64,000 nt of DNA from Ruminococcus flavefaciens ATCC 19208 (lineage in GTDB: Bacteria > Bacillota > Clostridia > Oscillospirales > Ruminococcaceae): NCBI RefSeq assembly GCF_000518765.1, contig NZ_KI912489.1:500652-564651 (forward strand), read 5' to 3'. The number at the start of each line of letters is the position of its first letter. Position 1 is the stretch's first letter. The notes beneath the pieces were generated by a model. That model searched no databases and was not told the origin of the DNA. It worked only from the letters and a program-made list of their open reading frames with translations. This document shows, one piece after another, positions 15,094-25,453 of the stretch. A program made the translations under genes and the position numbers.

Positions 15094-15759
15094 ATGTACA
15101 AAATTCTTATAATAGATGACGATCCGGCTATAATACGTTTAATAAAAAATTCTTTGTCAAATGAATCATATGAGTTGCATACACGCAATTCTGTAGAAGA
15201 TATCAATTTATGTGATTTTATGGGGTTTGATCTCATACTGCTTGATATGGTAATGCCAAACAGCGGTATTGATATCTGCAAAATGATACGCAATGAAATA
15301 AAGATACCGATAATTTTTATTTCAGCTAAAAGCTGTGAAGATAATATTATCGACTGTATTACTTCTGGCGGCGATGATTTTATCGCTAAGCCCTTCAGTG
15401 TAAAAGAACTGAAAGCAAGAGTAAAAATGCATCTTCGCAGGGAAGAAAGATATAGCAAGAAAAAGACGAGCCTTCGTGTCAATGACAGGTTTATAGAGCT
15501 CTCTGATCTTAAGGTCGTAATAAATGACAGTTCTTTTTTCCTTACTAAAAAAGAATATAATATAATCAAGCTTCTTTCCGATAACTCAAACCGCGTTTTT
15601 TCCTCGGAAGAAATATATGACTGCGTTTACCCTTTGAGTACCGATACTCAGATACGTTCGATTTCTGAGTACATCTATCAGATAAGAAAGAAATTCAAAC
15701 CGTTTGGTCTGGATCCTATCTTTACTGTATGGGGGGGCGGTTATTGTTGGAAAAAATAA
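15094..15759 (+). CDS. OmpR/PhoB-family response regulator
   Basis: The start is the ATG at 15094 (MYKILIIDDDPAIIRLIK); the longer frame would need a TTG at 15049 without a better site. The 221-residue protein has a receiver domain with acidic residues DDD at 8-10, phosphoacceptor Asp51 (LILLDMVMP) and the conserved Lys in AKPFS. A C-terminal winged helix follows (QIRSISEYIYQIRKKFKP). It is divergent from the lasso cluster, and tandem 11-bp repeats at the three precursor promoters are the kind of site this family binds, so it is the likely controller of the cluster. It overlaps the kinase gene. Confidence 0.9.
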   Translation: MYKILIIDDDPAIIRLIKNSLSNESYELHTRNSVEDINLCDFMGFDLILLDMVMPNSGIDICKMIRNEIKIPIIFISAKSCEDNIIDCITSGGDDFIAKPFSVKELKARVKMHLRREERYSKKKTSLRVNDRFIELSDLKVVINDSSFFLTKKEYNIIKLLSDNSNRVFSSEEIYDCVYPLSTDTQIRSISEYIYQIRKKFKPFGLDPIFTVWGGGYCWKK

Positions 15760-16820
15760 GCTTGAAGTGTTTGATCGTCAAAACCTTTAAACGCATTATT
15801 TTTCAATGCATTACATTTTTTTTCGCACTTCCCGTTGGGATATATATTTTATTGGCGTTCTTTTATATGGTCCATATCAGTTTTCCGTTATTAAGTTTTT
15901 GCAATAGCAATTTCTGGATAATCGTGCTCAGCGGCTGGATCATCATAATTTCTTTAAATTCTTTTTTGCTTATTGAGCGTATTTATTCAGATATAAATGG
16001 TTTGCTGAAAAAAAGCTATAACCGTTTGAATGTAAATCCTGACGATCGCTGTGCTTTTCTTATATCGGAAATAGACGAGATAAATAACTGTTTCTTTAAG
16101 TATAAAGAGAAGCTGTATAATAAATTCAGTGACGAACTGAATCAGAAAAATGAGTTTCTGTTTCTGACTTCTATTTCTTCACATGATCTTAATTCGCTTA
16201 ATACAATAACTCAGGGTAATATTGAATTGCTTGCAGGCTCGGATCTTGATGCCCAACAGACAGAATTTCTCGAAGATATTAAAGCGGCGTCTGATGATTC
16301 ACAGCAATTCATTGAGAACCTTATACAATACCTTAACACATTTTGTCTTGAAAGGTATAATATGTCTCTGTGTTCCGTATATGAGCTGTTATCTTATATC
16401 AAGCAGGATAATGATATAATAACAGATGATCCTGCTGATATAAATAAAAACGCTCTTGCGGTATATGATAAGGAGCTCAGGATATATGCCGCCGAAACTT
16501 TAAGGGCATTTCAGGTCGCTATAGGCTGCCTTGAGAGATATACCAATAATTCGGAAAGCTGCCTGAAGGTCGATATGTGTACTGAAAGAGATATGTGCAT
16601 TTTCTCAATTAATAATATGGGAAAGCCTTTTACTCAAAAAGTTCTTGCTCAGTATGATATTACTTCTTCCAGAAGATGTATATGTGATAATGCAAACGAA
16701 AGCAGATTTATCATACAGCTGATGTATGTGAAAAAAATTCTGGAAATGGAAAAAGGGTCAATGAGACTTGTTAATATCCACGATCATCCGATGATCGAAC
16801 TTTGCCTTCCGATAATGTGA
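15729..16820 (+). CDS. Sensor histidine kinase with an atypical catalytic domain
   Basis: The protein has two N-terminal membrane helices with a short external loop (GIYILLAFFYMVHISF.., FWIIVLSGWIIIISLNSF), a linker, and a dimerisation box SSHDLNSLNTITQGN with the presumed phospho-His. The ATP-binding part is poorly conserved: the position of the N box reads AIGCLERYTNN, and only a weak G1-like NNMGKPF is seen, with no GxGLG loop. It overlaps the regulator by about 30 bases. The ATG at 15729 is the longest start, but a TTG at 15744 or 15747, just after a GGGGGG run, may be used. A terminator follows. Confidence 0.78.
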   Translation: MGGRLLLEKISLKCLIVKTFKRIIFQCITFFFALPVGIYILLAFFYMVHISFPLLSFCNSNFWIIVLSGWIIIISLNSFLLIERIYSDINGLLKKSYNRLNVNPDDRCAFLISEIDEINNCFFKYKEKLYNKFSDELNQKNEFLFLTSISSHDLNSLNTITQGNIELLAGSDLDAQQTEFLEDIKAASDDSQQFIENLIQYLNTFCLERYNMSLCSVYELLSYIKQDNDIITDDPADINKNALAVYDKELRIYAAETLRAFQVAIGCLERYTNNSESCLKVDMCTERDMCIFSINNMGKPFTQKVLAQYDITSSRRCICDNANESRFIIQLMYVKKILEMEKGSMRLVNIHDHPMIELCLPIM

Positions 16821-16839
16821 TATTCAATTAAAGAAAAAT

Positions 16840-16862
16840 GGACTGCTGCGGCAGTCCTTTTT
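16840..16862 (+). terminator. Rho-independent terminator after the kinase
   Basis: GGACTGC-TGCG-GCAGTCC is followed by TTTTT. Confidence 0.85.
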
Positions 16863-16947
16863 GTTTATGCCAAAGATGAGGCAAAGTATATTTGAAAAGC
16901 TGTAAATAAATATAGCAAAAAGCGGTCAGATAATTACTTGTTATGTC

Positions 16948-16976
16948 TTGCAATTTATATTGTTTGATGTTAAAAT
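16948..16976 (+). promoter_or_regulatory. Promoter of the esterase gene
   Basis: TTGCAA (16948-16953), 17 bases, TAAAAT (16971-16976), about 45 bases before the gene start at 17023, which has AAAGGAG. Confidence 0.55.
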
Positions 16977-17022
16977 GTTTTCAGAATAATATAAATCATT
17001 TCATGATAAAGGAGTTGATATC

Positions 17023-18531
17023 ATGTTAAGGATAGCAAATACCGAAAACGGACAGGTGCGAGGTCTGCCCGCAGCCGACCCAAGAATAACCTCATTCAAG
17101 GGCATACCCTTTGCCGCTCCGCCTGTGGGGGAGAATCGCTGGCGCGCTCCACAGCCTGCCGAAAACTGGGAAGGCGTGCGCGACTGTTTTGAGTTCGCAC
17201 CCATATCCGTTCAGGACACACCGGGGTTAGGCGACGATATATACTGTCGTGAATGGCACGTTGATCCTGATATACCTATGGGCGAGGACTGTCTCTATCT
17301 CAATGTATGGACTAATGCAAAGTCCGCCAATGAGCGCAAGCCCGTACTTGTATGGTTCTTTGGCGGCGCTTTTCAGTGGGGCTATACCGCCGAGATGGAA
17401 TTTGACGGTGAACGTCTCGCAAGGAGAGATATAGTAGTAGTTACTGTGAATTACCGACTCGGTGCACTTGGATTTCTCTGTCACCCTCAGCTAACTAAGG
17501 AACAGCCTGATGCACCTTGTAATTTCGGCTGTCTCGACCAACAGGCAGGTCTAAGGTGGGTTCGGCGCAATATAGCCAACTTCGGCGGTGATCCCGATAA
17601 TATAACCATAGCAGGACAGTCCGCAGGGGGCGGCAGCGTAATGGCGCAGATGGCTTGTATGGACAACGAAGGCGATTTCAAAAAGGTTGTTGTAATGAGC
17701 GGAATGTTCGGCTCACCATATACGGTAAATGATTTCTTCCTGCCGCAGAGCGTTGAACAGGCAGAGAAAAAGGGGGAAAGGCTCTTTGAGTATCTGGGAG
17801 TTAAGACGCTTGAAGAGGCAAGAAAGCTTGATGCCGACTATATTCGCAGCAAGTATTCCGAACTTCGCAATAATGGTGAGATGTTCTTCACCATAGTGCA
17901 GGACGGACATTTCTGCACACAGGATCCAATGGCAGCTTTCAGAAACGGTACACGTATCCGCGTACCTGTTATGGCCGGAAATACAGGCGATGAGTTTATT
18001 GAGTACATTCATGCGGCAGATGAAGACGAGTTGTCAGAGAAGGCTGAGGAGTATTTCGGCGGCAGGGCTGAGGAGTTTTTTTCATTTCCCGAAGCGAGAG
18101 TCAGGAATGATTCAGGTTATTCGCCGATCTCATCGCCTGAGCTTGGGGTAAAGAAGGCTTTCCTCGGTGATAATGGGCAGAATGCCCCTGAGAACTGCTA
18201 TTACTATCGTTTTATTTCAGATATACCAGGTGAAGATGCTCCCGGAACGTTCCATTCAGTTGATCTATGGTTCTTTTTCGAGACTCTGGCAAAATGCAGC
18301 AGACCTTATGAGGGCAGACATTATGATCTTGCGAGACAGATGTGTGATTACTGGGCTAACTTCATAAAAACAGGCGATCCTAACGGCTTTGATATCAACG
18401 GCAATAAGCTTCACGAATGGAAGCCTTATACTGATAATGAACGCAATGAGATGCTTTTTACAAGTGACGGCGCAAAAGCATCGACCGAGCAGAGCGGTTT
18501 TGTTAGGTTTCTGCTTGACACAATGAAATAA
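17023..18531 (+). CDS. Type B carboxylesterase, probably acting on decorated plant glycans
   Basis: The 502-residue alpha/beta hydrolase has the carboxylesterase signatures GEDCLYLNVW (88-97), the oxyanion stretch FFGGAFQWG and nucleophile Ser200 in GQSAGG; His in GTFHSVDLW is the likely catalytic His. It has no signal peptide, so it is cytoplasmic. It lies 12 bases before a GH43 gene and upstream of an arabinoside importer, which suggests removal of acetyl or feruloyl groups from imported arabinoxylan oligosaccharides. That substrate is an inference from the neighbours. Confidence 0.82.
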   Translation: MLRIANTENGQVRGLPAADPRITSFKGIPFAAPPVGENRWRAPQPAENWEGVRDCFEFAPISVQDTPGLGDDIYCREWHVDPDIPMGEDCLYLNVWTNAKSANERKPVLVWFFGGAFQWGYTAEMEFDGERLARRDIVVVTVNYRLGALGFLCHPQLTKEQPDAPCNFGCLDQQAGLRWVRRNIANFGGDPDNITIAGQSAGGGSVMAQMACMDNEGDFKKVVVMSGMFGSPYTVNDFFLPQSVEQAEKKGERLFEYLGVKTLEEARKLDADYIRSKYSELRNNGEMFFTIVQDGHFCTQDPMAAFRNGTRIRVPVMAGNTGDEFIEYIHAADEDELSEKAEEYFGGRAEEFFSFPEARVRNDSGYSPISSPELGVKKAFLGDNGQNAPENCYYYRFISDIPGEDAPGTFHSVDLWFFFETLAKCSRPYEGRHYDLARQMCDYWANFIKTGDPNGFDINGNKLHEWKPYTDNERNEMLFTSDGAKASTEQSGFVRFLLDTMK

Positions 18532-18543
18532 GGAGGTTTATTT

Positions 18544-19944
18544 ATGAGTAAGAAACAGGCATTCAATCCTTATCTCCCAAGCTGGGAGTATATACCCGAC
18601 GGTGAGCCCTATGTGTTCGGCGACCGTGTATACGTTTACGGTTCTCATGATTTCTGGAATGGCTATGTGTTCTGCATGGGGGATTATGTGTGCTGGTCTG
18701 CACCGATCGACGATCTTGGAAACTGGCGTTATGAGGGAGTTATCTATCCAAGGAACGCCGACCCCATGAACAAGGACGGCCATATGTGCCTTTATGCTCC
18801 TGATGTTACAGTTGGTCCTGACGGAAGATACTACCTCTACTATGTACTTGACAAGGTAGGCGTTATGTCCGTTGCAGTTTGTGATGAGCCAGCAGGCAAG
18901 TATGAGTTTTACGGCTATATCCACTATCCTGACGGTACACGCCTCGGCGAGAGAGAAGGGGACGAGCCGCAGTTCGACCCGGGTGTTATCACCGAGGGTG
19001 ATAAGACTTATATGTACAGCGGATTTTGTCCTGAGGGTGACAAGTCCAGAACAGGCGCAAGAGTCGTTACGCTTGATAAGGATATGCTGACTGTTATCAC
19101 TGAACCTCAGACAATAGTGCCGGGTATATGTTACAGCGAAGGTACTCAGTATGAAGGACACGCCTTTTTTGAGGCTTCGTCCATACGCAAGGTGAACGGT
19201 AAATATTACTTCATATATTCTTCTGAGGTCATGCATGAGCTGTGTTATGCTGTCAGCGATGAACCGCTGGGCGGCTTCAGATACGGCGGAGTGCTGGTCA
19301 GCAACACCGACCTGCATATAGATACCTACAAGCCTGCGGATATGCCTGCAAGCCGCGGAGCCAACAACCACGGCAGTATTATCGAAATAAACGGCGAGTG
19401 GTATATCTTCTATCACAGACATACCAACGGCACATGGTTCTCAAGGCAGGGCTGTGCAGAAAAGCTGACTCTCAATGCAGACGGCAGCTTCGATCAGGCT
19501 GAGATAACTTCCTGCGGTCTCAACGGCGGTCCTTTGGAGGGCAGGGGCGAATATCCTGCTTATATCGCCTGCAATATCTTCGGCAGGAACCCCGAGCTCT
19601 ATATCGGAGACCTCAATGCCCCACGCATAGTGCAGGACGGCAAAGACGGTGATGAGGAGATAGGATATATCTCAAATATCAAAGAAGGGACTAATATAGG
19701 CTTCAAATACTTCGACTGCAAGGGTATCACTAAGGTGAGCATTACTACCAGAGGCTATTGCGGCGGTACTTTTGCTGTTAAGACTGCTTGGGACGGTGAA
19801 GAACTTGGAGAGATAGAAGTGGAGAACAGCAACGTATGGAAGAAATCCACTGCTGATATCAGGATACCCGACGGCGTGAATGCTATATGGTTCACCTTCA
19901 AGGGCACAGGTAATCCCAGTTTCGGTTCGTTCACAATGGTGTGA
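18544..19944 (+). CDS. Glycoside hydrolase family 43 (beta-xylosidase or arabinofuranosidase type)
   Basis: The 466-residue protein has a five-bladed GH43 pattern: an N-terminal NPYLPSWEYIPDGEPYVFGDRVYVYGSHD with the general-base Asp, CLYAPDVTVGPDGRYYLYY with the second Asp, and EGHAFFEASSIRKVNGKYYFIY with the acid Glu. A C-terminal region of about 130 residues (from about 335) resembles a beta-sandwich accessory module. There is no signal peptide, so it acts on imported oligosaccharides. AGGAGG precedes its ATG, 12 bases after the esterase. It is one of three sugar-cutting or de-esterifying enzymes around the importer genes. Confidence 0.88.
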   Translation: MSKKQAFNPYLPSWEYIPDGEPYVFGDRVYVYGSHDFWNGYVFCMGDYVCWSAPIDDLGNWRYEGVIYPRNADPMNKDGHMCLYAPDVTVGPDGRYYLYYVLDKVGVMSVAVCDEPAGKYEFYGYIHYPDGTRLGEREGDEPQFDPGVITEGDKTYMYSGFCPEGDKSRTGARVVTLDKDMLTVITEPQTIVPGICYSEGTQYEGHAFFEASSIRKVNGKYYFIYSSEVMHELCYAVSDEPLGGFRYGGVLVSNTDLHIDTYKPADMPASRGANNHGSIIEINGEWYIFYHRHTNGTWFSRQGCAEKLTLNADGSFDQAEITSCGLNGGPLEGRGEYPAYIACNIFGRNPELYIGDLNAPRIVQDGKDGDEEIGYISNIKEGTNIGFKYFDCKGITKVSITTRGYCGGTFAVKTAWDGEELGEIEVENSNVWKKSTADIRIPDGVNAIWFTFKGTGNPSFGSFTMV

Positions 19945-20117
19945 TATTGCATAAATGAAGGTATGATTATGGTGAAGATTTATTAAAAAATAGGGTAAAT
20001 TTTATTAAAAAAGCGTTACAAAGCGGTTAAATTTTGGGCTTTTCTAACCATTTTTTGCGAAAAATATATGAATTTTTTTGCCTGTTTATCTTTTTTTGCC
20101 TTTATTACAGATATTTA

Positions 20118-20146
20118 TTGACAAGTTGTATATAATATGGTAAAAT
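20118..20146 (+). promoter_or_regulatory. Promoter of the sugar-importer operon
   Basis: TTGACA (20118-20123), 17 bases, TAAAAT (20141-20146). The 313-base gap 19945-20257 holds this promoter, an AT-rich upstream part, and a short hairpin-prone leader (CCGAA..TTCGG near 20158-20185). No riboswitch consensus is matched with confidence. Confidence 0.6.
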
Positions 20147-20257
20147 TAACAAAGACACCGAAGAGGTGCAACATCAAATTCGGTACAACCGTAAAACTTG
20201 CCGAACGACAATTATGTAGGTATGTTTCGTGCGGCGATTAACCAGGAGGTAATAGTA

Positions 20258-21574
20258 ATGAAAAAAAGAAGAATCTTAGCAACAATTATGACAGCAGCAA
20301 TGTTCGCTACTACTCTTGTAGGCTGCGGCAGTGACAACAACAGCAGTTCCGGTGGTTCAAGCAGTTCAGGCAATGGCGGCGGTGACTCCGGAAAGGTTCA
20401 GGAGATCACATGGATGTTCTGGGACGACCTTAATGCTACCGAGGATCTTATCTCTCTTGGCTATAAGGAGACTATTGAGAGATTCAATAATGATTTCAAG
20501 GGCAAGTATCATGTAACTCCTATTACAACAAACCTTGAAGAATATTACAACAAGCTCAATGCTCTTGTTGCAGCAGGCGATACACCTGACGTATTCATCG
20601 TAAGCCCTGGTCCGCAGCTCACAGACTATGTTGAGCCGGGCGTTGCAGCTCCGCTTGATGATTATCTCAACAAGGACGGCTGGAAGGATACATTCACAAG
20701 TGATGCTGTATTCACACAGCAGACATACGATGGCAAGATATATGCTGTTCCGCTTAACACAGCAGCTGCTTGCTGCTTCTACAATACAGAGATGTTTGAG
20801 AAGGCAGGCGCTAAGGTACCTACCAACTGGGACGAAATGATGGAAGCATGCGAGAAGCTCAAGGCTGCAAATTATACTCCTGTAACTATCTCCGCAGGTA
20901 CTGCATGGTGCCTCTCAATGGTAGCAGGTTATCTCTGTGAGGCAGAGGGCGTAGACCTTTCAAAGCTTGCTGACGGTTCTGCTTCATGGGAAGACGGTAA
21001 GCTCGAGAGCGCTTGCAATAAGCTCCTTGATCTTTCAAAATACTTCCAGAGAACAGCAGCTGGTGATACAAACGATGTTGCTACAGCTAACTTCTACAAC
21101 GAAGAGGCTGCTATCCTTATCCAGGGTTCATGGGCTATCGCACAGATAAACGGTTCTAACCCTGACTTTGAGTCAAAGTGCGGCGTATTCCAGTTCCCGG
21201 GCGTTGACAGAATCATCGCTAAGTCTGACTCACTCTGCATGAGCTCAACAACAAAGAATCCTGAGGGCGCAGCTGCTCTTATCAAGTACTTCACAGATGA
21301 CACAGCTCAGAAGTACACAGCTGAAAAAGGCGGTAAGATCCCTGTAACAAAGGTTCAGTACGATGTATCTGCAGCTCCTAAGCAGCTCGGTTATGTTATG
21401 GACGTATTCGGCAGCGCAAAGGGTACATTCGGCTTCTACAACGAGTCAATGCCTACTACTGAGACAGGTGCTCACTTCGATGACACAATGGTTTCTGTAT
21501 TCCTTGGTGACATGAAGCCTGCTGAGGCTGCAAAGGACATGGAGGAATTCTACAAGGCTAATTGCAGAAAGTAA
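20258..21574 (+). CDS. Sugar-binding lipoprotein of an ABC importer (family 1)
   Basis: The ATG at 20258 has AGGAGGT at the right distance and opens a lipoprotein signal (MKKRRILATIMTAAMFATTLVGCG) with lipobox LVGC and acylated Cys23; an upstream in-frame start at 20198 is rejected. A Ser/Gly linker precedes a family 1 solute-binding domain (EITWMFWDDLNATEDL.., VAAGDTPDVFIVSPGP.., KIYAVPLNTAAACCFYN). It captures an oligosaccharide for the two permeases downstream. The flanking GH43 and GH51 genes point to arabinoxylo- or arabino-oligosaccharides. Codon use is strongly biased, which suggests high expression. Confidence 0.92.
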   Translation: MKKRRILATIMTAAMFATTLVGCGSDNNSSSGGSSSSGNGGGDSGKVQEITWMFWDDLNATEDLISLGYKETIERFNNDFKGKYHVTPITTNLEEYYNKLNALVAAGDTPDVFIVSPGPQLTDYVEPGVAAPLDDYLNKDGWKDTFTSDAVFTQQTYDGKIYAVPLNTAAACCFYNTEMFEKAGAKVPTNWDEMMEACEKLKAANYTPVTISAGTAWCLSMVAGYLCEAEGVDLSKLADGSASWEDGKLESACNKLLDLSKYFQRTAAGDTNDVATANFYNEEAAILIQGSWAIAQINGSNPDFESKCGVFQFPGVDRIIAKSDSLCMSSTTKNPEGAAALIKYFTDDTAQKYTAEKGGKIPVTKVQYDVSAAPKQLGYVMDVFGSAKGTFGFYNESMPTTETGAHFDDTMVSVFLGDMKPAEAAKDMEEFYKANCRK

Positions 21575-21598
21575 TCTCTTACTTATTTTGAAAAACTA

Positions 21599-21621
21599 TA
21601 GGGGCGTACCCTACGCCCCTA
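21599..21621 (+). terminator. Hairpin between binding protein and permease genes
   Basis: TAGGGGCGTA-CCC-TACGCCCCTA is a perfect 10-bp stem followed by TATTATTTT. It probably attenuates transcription so that the binding protein is made in excess. Its GTAGGG/CCCTAC-type ends match the intergenic hairpins at 45430-45536 and 47447-47602. Confidence 0.75.
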
Positions 21622-21673
21622 TATTATTTTAACATTTTCACTATATTGATCTTCTGAAAGGAGTGGTTACAGG

Positions 21674-22561
21674 ATGGACAAATTGCTTAGGAACAAGAAG
21701 GCACTCGCTGTTTTCATGCTTCCTGCTTTCATTTTGTTCACATTGGTGCTTTTTATACCGATCGTTCAGTCGGTATATTATTCATTCTGTGATTATAAAG
21801 GCTTTACTGCCCCTGTTTTCATCGGAATTGATAATTACAAGGCGCTGCTTTCCGATAAAACATTCGGCATAGCTCTCAAAAACTCAATATTTTTCCTGAT
21901 TTTCTCATGTGTGTCACAGCTTATCGTTGGTCTTTTCTTCGCAGCACTGCTGACAAACATCAAGGTAGGACGAAATGCATTCAAGAACATAATATATCTC
22001 CCATGCGTACTTTCATCTGCTGCCCTCGGTCTTATGTGGATGTTCATATTCAGCCCTAAGCTCGGTATCAACCAGCTTCTTGAAAAATGGGGCGTTGAGG
22101 AACCGCCTCTCTGGCTTATGGATACAAAGGGACATATTATCCTTCCTATGTGGATAATCGCTTTTGTTGCTCTCTGGCAGTATGTAGGTCAGTCGATGAT
22201 GCTTTATATGGCTCAGATATCAGGTATAAGCAAGTCACTTATGGAGGCAAGCTATATCGACGGCTGTACAAAAGCAAAGACATTCAGATACATAACACTT
22301 CCGCTGATAAAGCCGATGATAGCTACAGCTATGTCACTCAATGCCATAGGCTCACTGAAGTTCTTCGACCTTATCTATAATATGACAAAGGGCGGACCGA
22401 ACCACAGTACAGAGGTTCTTGCAACTCACCTCTATGAGCAGGGCTTCAAGTATTTCAAATACGGCTATGCAAGTGCAATAGGCGTAGTACTGCTTGTACT
22501 CTGTCTGATAGTAACACTGTTTATCAATAAGGTCGTAAAGACCGAGCAGTACGAGATGTAA
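21674..22561 (+). CDS. Sugar ABC importer permease (MalF type)
   Basis: A 295-residue protein with six membrane helices and the EAA loop EASYIDGCTKAKTFRYITLPLIKP, which docks the shared ATPase. GAAAGGAGTGG lies upstream of the ATG. It pairs with the next gene. No ATPase gene is present, so a genome-wide MsmX-type ATPase elsewhere is the likely partner. Confidence 0.9.
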   Translation: MDKLLRNKKALAVFMLPAFILFTLVLFIPIVQSVYYSFCDYKGFTAPVFIGIDNYKALLSDKTFGIALKNSIFFLIFSCVSQLIVGLFFAALLTNIKVGRNAFKNIIYLPCVLSSAALGLMWMFIFSPKLGINQLLEKWGVEEPPLWLMDTKGHIILPMWIIAFVALWQYVGQSMMLYMAQISGISKSLMEASYIDGCTKAKTFRYITLPLIKPMIATAMSLNAIGSLKFFDLIYNMTKGGPNHSTEVLATHLYEQGFKYFKYGYASAIGVVLLVLCLIVTLFINKVVKTEQYEM

Positions 22562-22575
22562 GGAGGTCGGGTCAA

Positions 22576-23451
22576 ATGAGTACAAAATCTTTAGTAGCCG
22601 AACTGACTCCTGCATCTAAGAATAAGAAAAAGATCACGCCTATACAGGTATTGATATATGTCTTTCTTATTCTTATATCTATAACATACATCTTCCCCCT
22701 ACTCTGGGTGTTCAATGTATCCTTCAAAACCAATAAGGAGATATTTACCGCTCCTTTTGCTCTTCCAAAGGACGTAACATTTGATAACTATTCCTTTGCG
22801 TGGACAGCAGGACGTCTTGGCGTAGCAACACTTAACTCGTTCATCGTTTGTGTTGCTGCTCTGGTATTAAGTATGATCATTGGTTCTATGGCAGCATTCG
22901 GAATTGCACGTATGCGCTGGAAGGGTGCAAAGCTTGCCATGACATATTTCCTTACAGGTATGATGATACCCGTACACTGTGTGCTTATCCCTCTTTTCAC
23001 AAGATTTGCAAATCTGAATCTTTCAAACACACTTACGGGAATTATACTTCCTTACCTTACCTTCTCACTTCCGATAACTATATTCATTATGACAGGCTTC
23101 TTCAAGGGACTTCCTAATGAGCTTATCGAGTGTGCTTGTATGGAGGGTGCGAATATCTTCCAGATATTCTTCAAAATATGCCTGCCGCTTGGCAGAACAG
23201 GCCTTTTCGTAACAGGTCTTATGACTTTCATCGGCAACTGGAACGAGCTTCTTGTAGCAATGGTATTCATTTCTGATGAGTCCAAAAAGACGCTGCCTGT
23301 AGCACTTTCAAAGTTCGTCGGACCTCATGCAACAAACTATTCGCAGATGTTTGCGGCTATTGTAATCGCTATCATACCTACTATAGTAGTTTACTGCGCA
23401 TTCTCAAATAAGATCGTAGACGGTCTTACAGCAGGTGCTGTAAAGGGTTGA
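22576..23451 (+). CDS. Sugar ABC importer permease (MalG type)
   Basis: A 291-residue protein with six helices and the EAA loop ECACMEGANIFQIFFKICLPL. AAGGAGG precedes its ATG, 14 bases after the first permease. The start MSTKSLVAELTPASKNKKK gives a cytoplasmic basic tail. It forms the inner-membrane channel with the MalF-type partner. The 210 bases after it show no obvious terminator, and GH51 follows. Confidence 0.9.
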   Translation: MSTKSLVAELTPASKNKKKITPIQVLIYVFLILISITYIFPLLWVFNVSFKTNKEIFTAPFALPKDVTFDNYSFAWTAGRLGVATLNSFIVCVAALVLSMIIGSMAAFGIARMRWKGAKLAMTYFLTGMMIPVHCVLIPLFTRFANLNLSNTLTGIILPYLTFSLPITIFIMTGFFKGLPNELIECACMEGANIFQIFFKICLPLGRTGLFVTGLMTFIGNWNELLVAMVFISDESKKTLPVALSKFVGPHATNYSQMFAAIVIAIIPTIVVYCAFSNKIVDGLTAGAVKG

Positions 23452-23658
23452 TACTGGTATATGCATAGGATGGTTCTCTGATAAAGAGAGACGAAAGCAG
23501 GATATACTGAAAGAGACATTATTTTAAATTATTGCATTTATGGGAATATTAAAAGCATATTGTTACATTTTTAGCATTGATTTATATATGCAGGATAGAT
23601 CATTAAAAACGGACGGCTTATGCGATTAATGATTACATAAATATGATCCGGAGTGTAA

Positions 23659-25134
<1,476 letters not shown>

Positions 25135-25144
25135 TGAAAAATAC

Positions 25145-25174
25145 CTGCCTGTAGTAATACAGGCAGATTTTTTT
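25145..25174 (+). terminator. Rho-independent terminator after GH51
   Basis: CTGCCTGTA-GTAA-TACAGGCAG is followed by ATTTTTTT. Confidence 0.9.
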
Positions 25175-25356
25175 GTGCGTCATTAATATCTTTCTAATGT
25201 ACCCTTTAGTAGTTATTATCTAAAGTATATGTCAAAAAAGAGAGCGATAAAAAAGAGTCTCCACGAGTGCGGGGATTTTTCATATTCGGCAGACTGTTTG
25301 CAGTTTTTTACTAAAAATCGATATATTTCAATTATTTATGTTATTAAAAAAACATA

Positions 25357-25385
25357 TTGACACGATTTACTGTATGCTGTAAAAT
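25357..25385 (+). promoter_or_regulatory. Promoter of the Tp47-like gene
   Basis: TTGACA (25357-25362), 17 bases, TAAAAT (25380-25385). The gap 25135-25453 holds the GH51 terminator, AT-rich sequence and this promoter only. Confidence 0.65.
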
Positions 25386-25453
25386 ATTAAATGTATGTTT
25401 ATTATGTTATAACACTATTAATCATTAATTTTACAACAAAAGGAGCAATTCAC

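Noticed and set aside
20147..20257. A lysine-type or other riboswitch before the sugar-binding lipoprotein gene
   Set aside because: AGAGGTGC and GCCGAA occur, but the region is far too short for the lysine aptamer and the other conserved blocks are missing; the genes concern sugar uptake.
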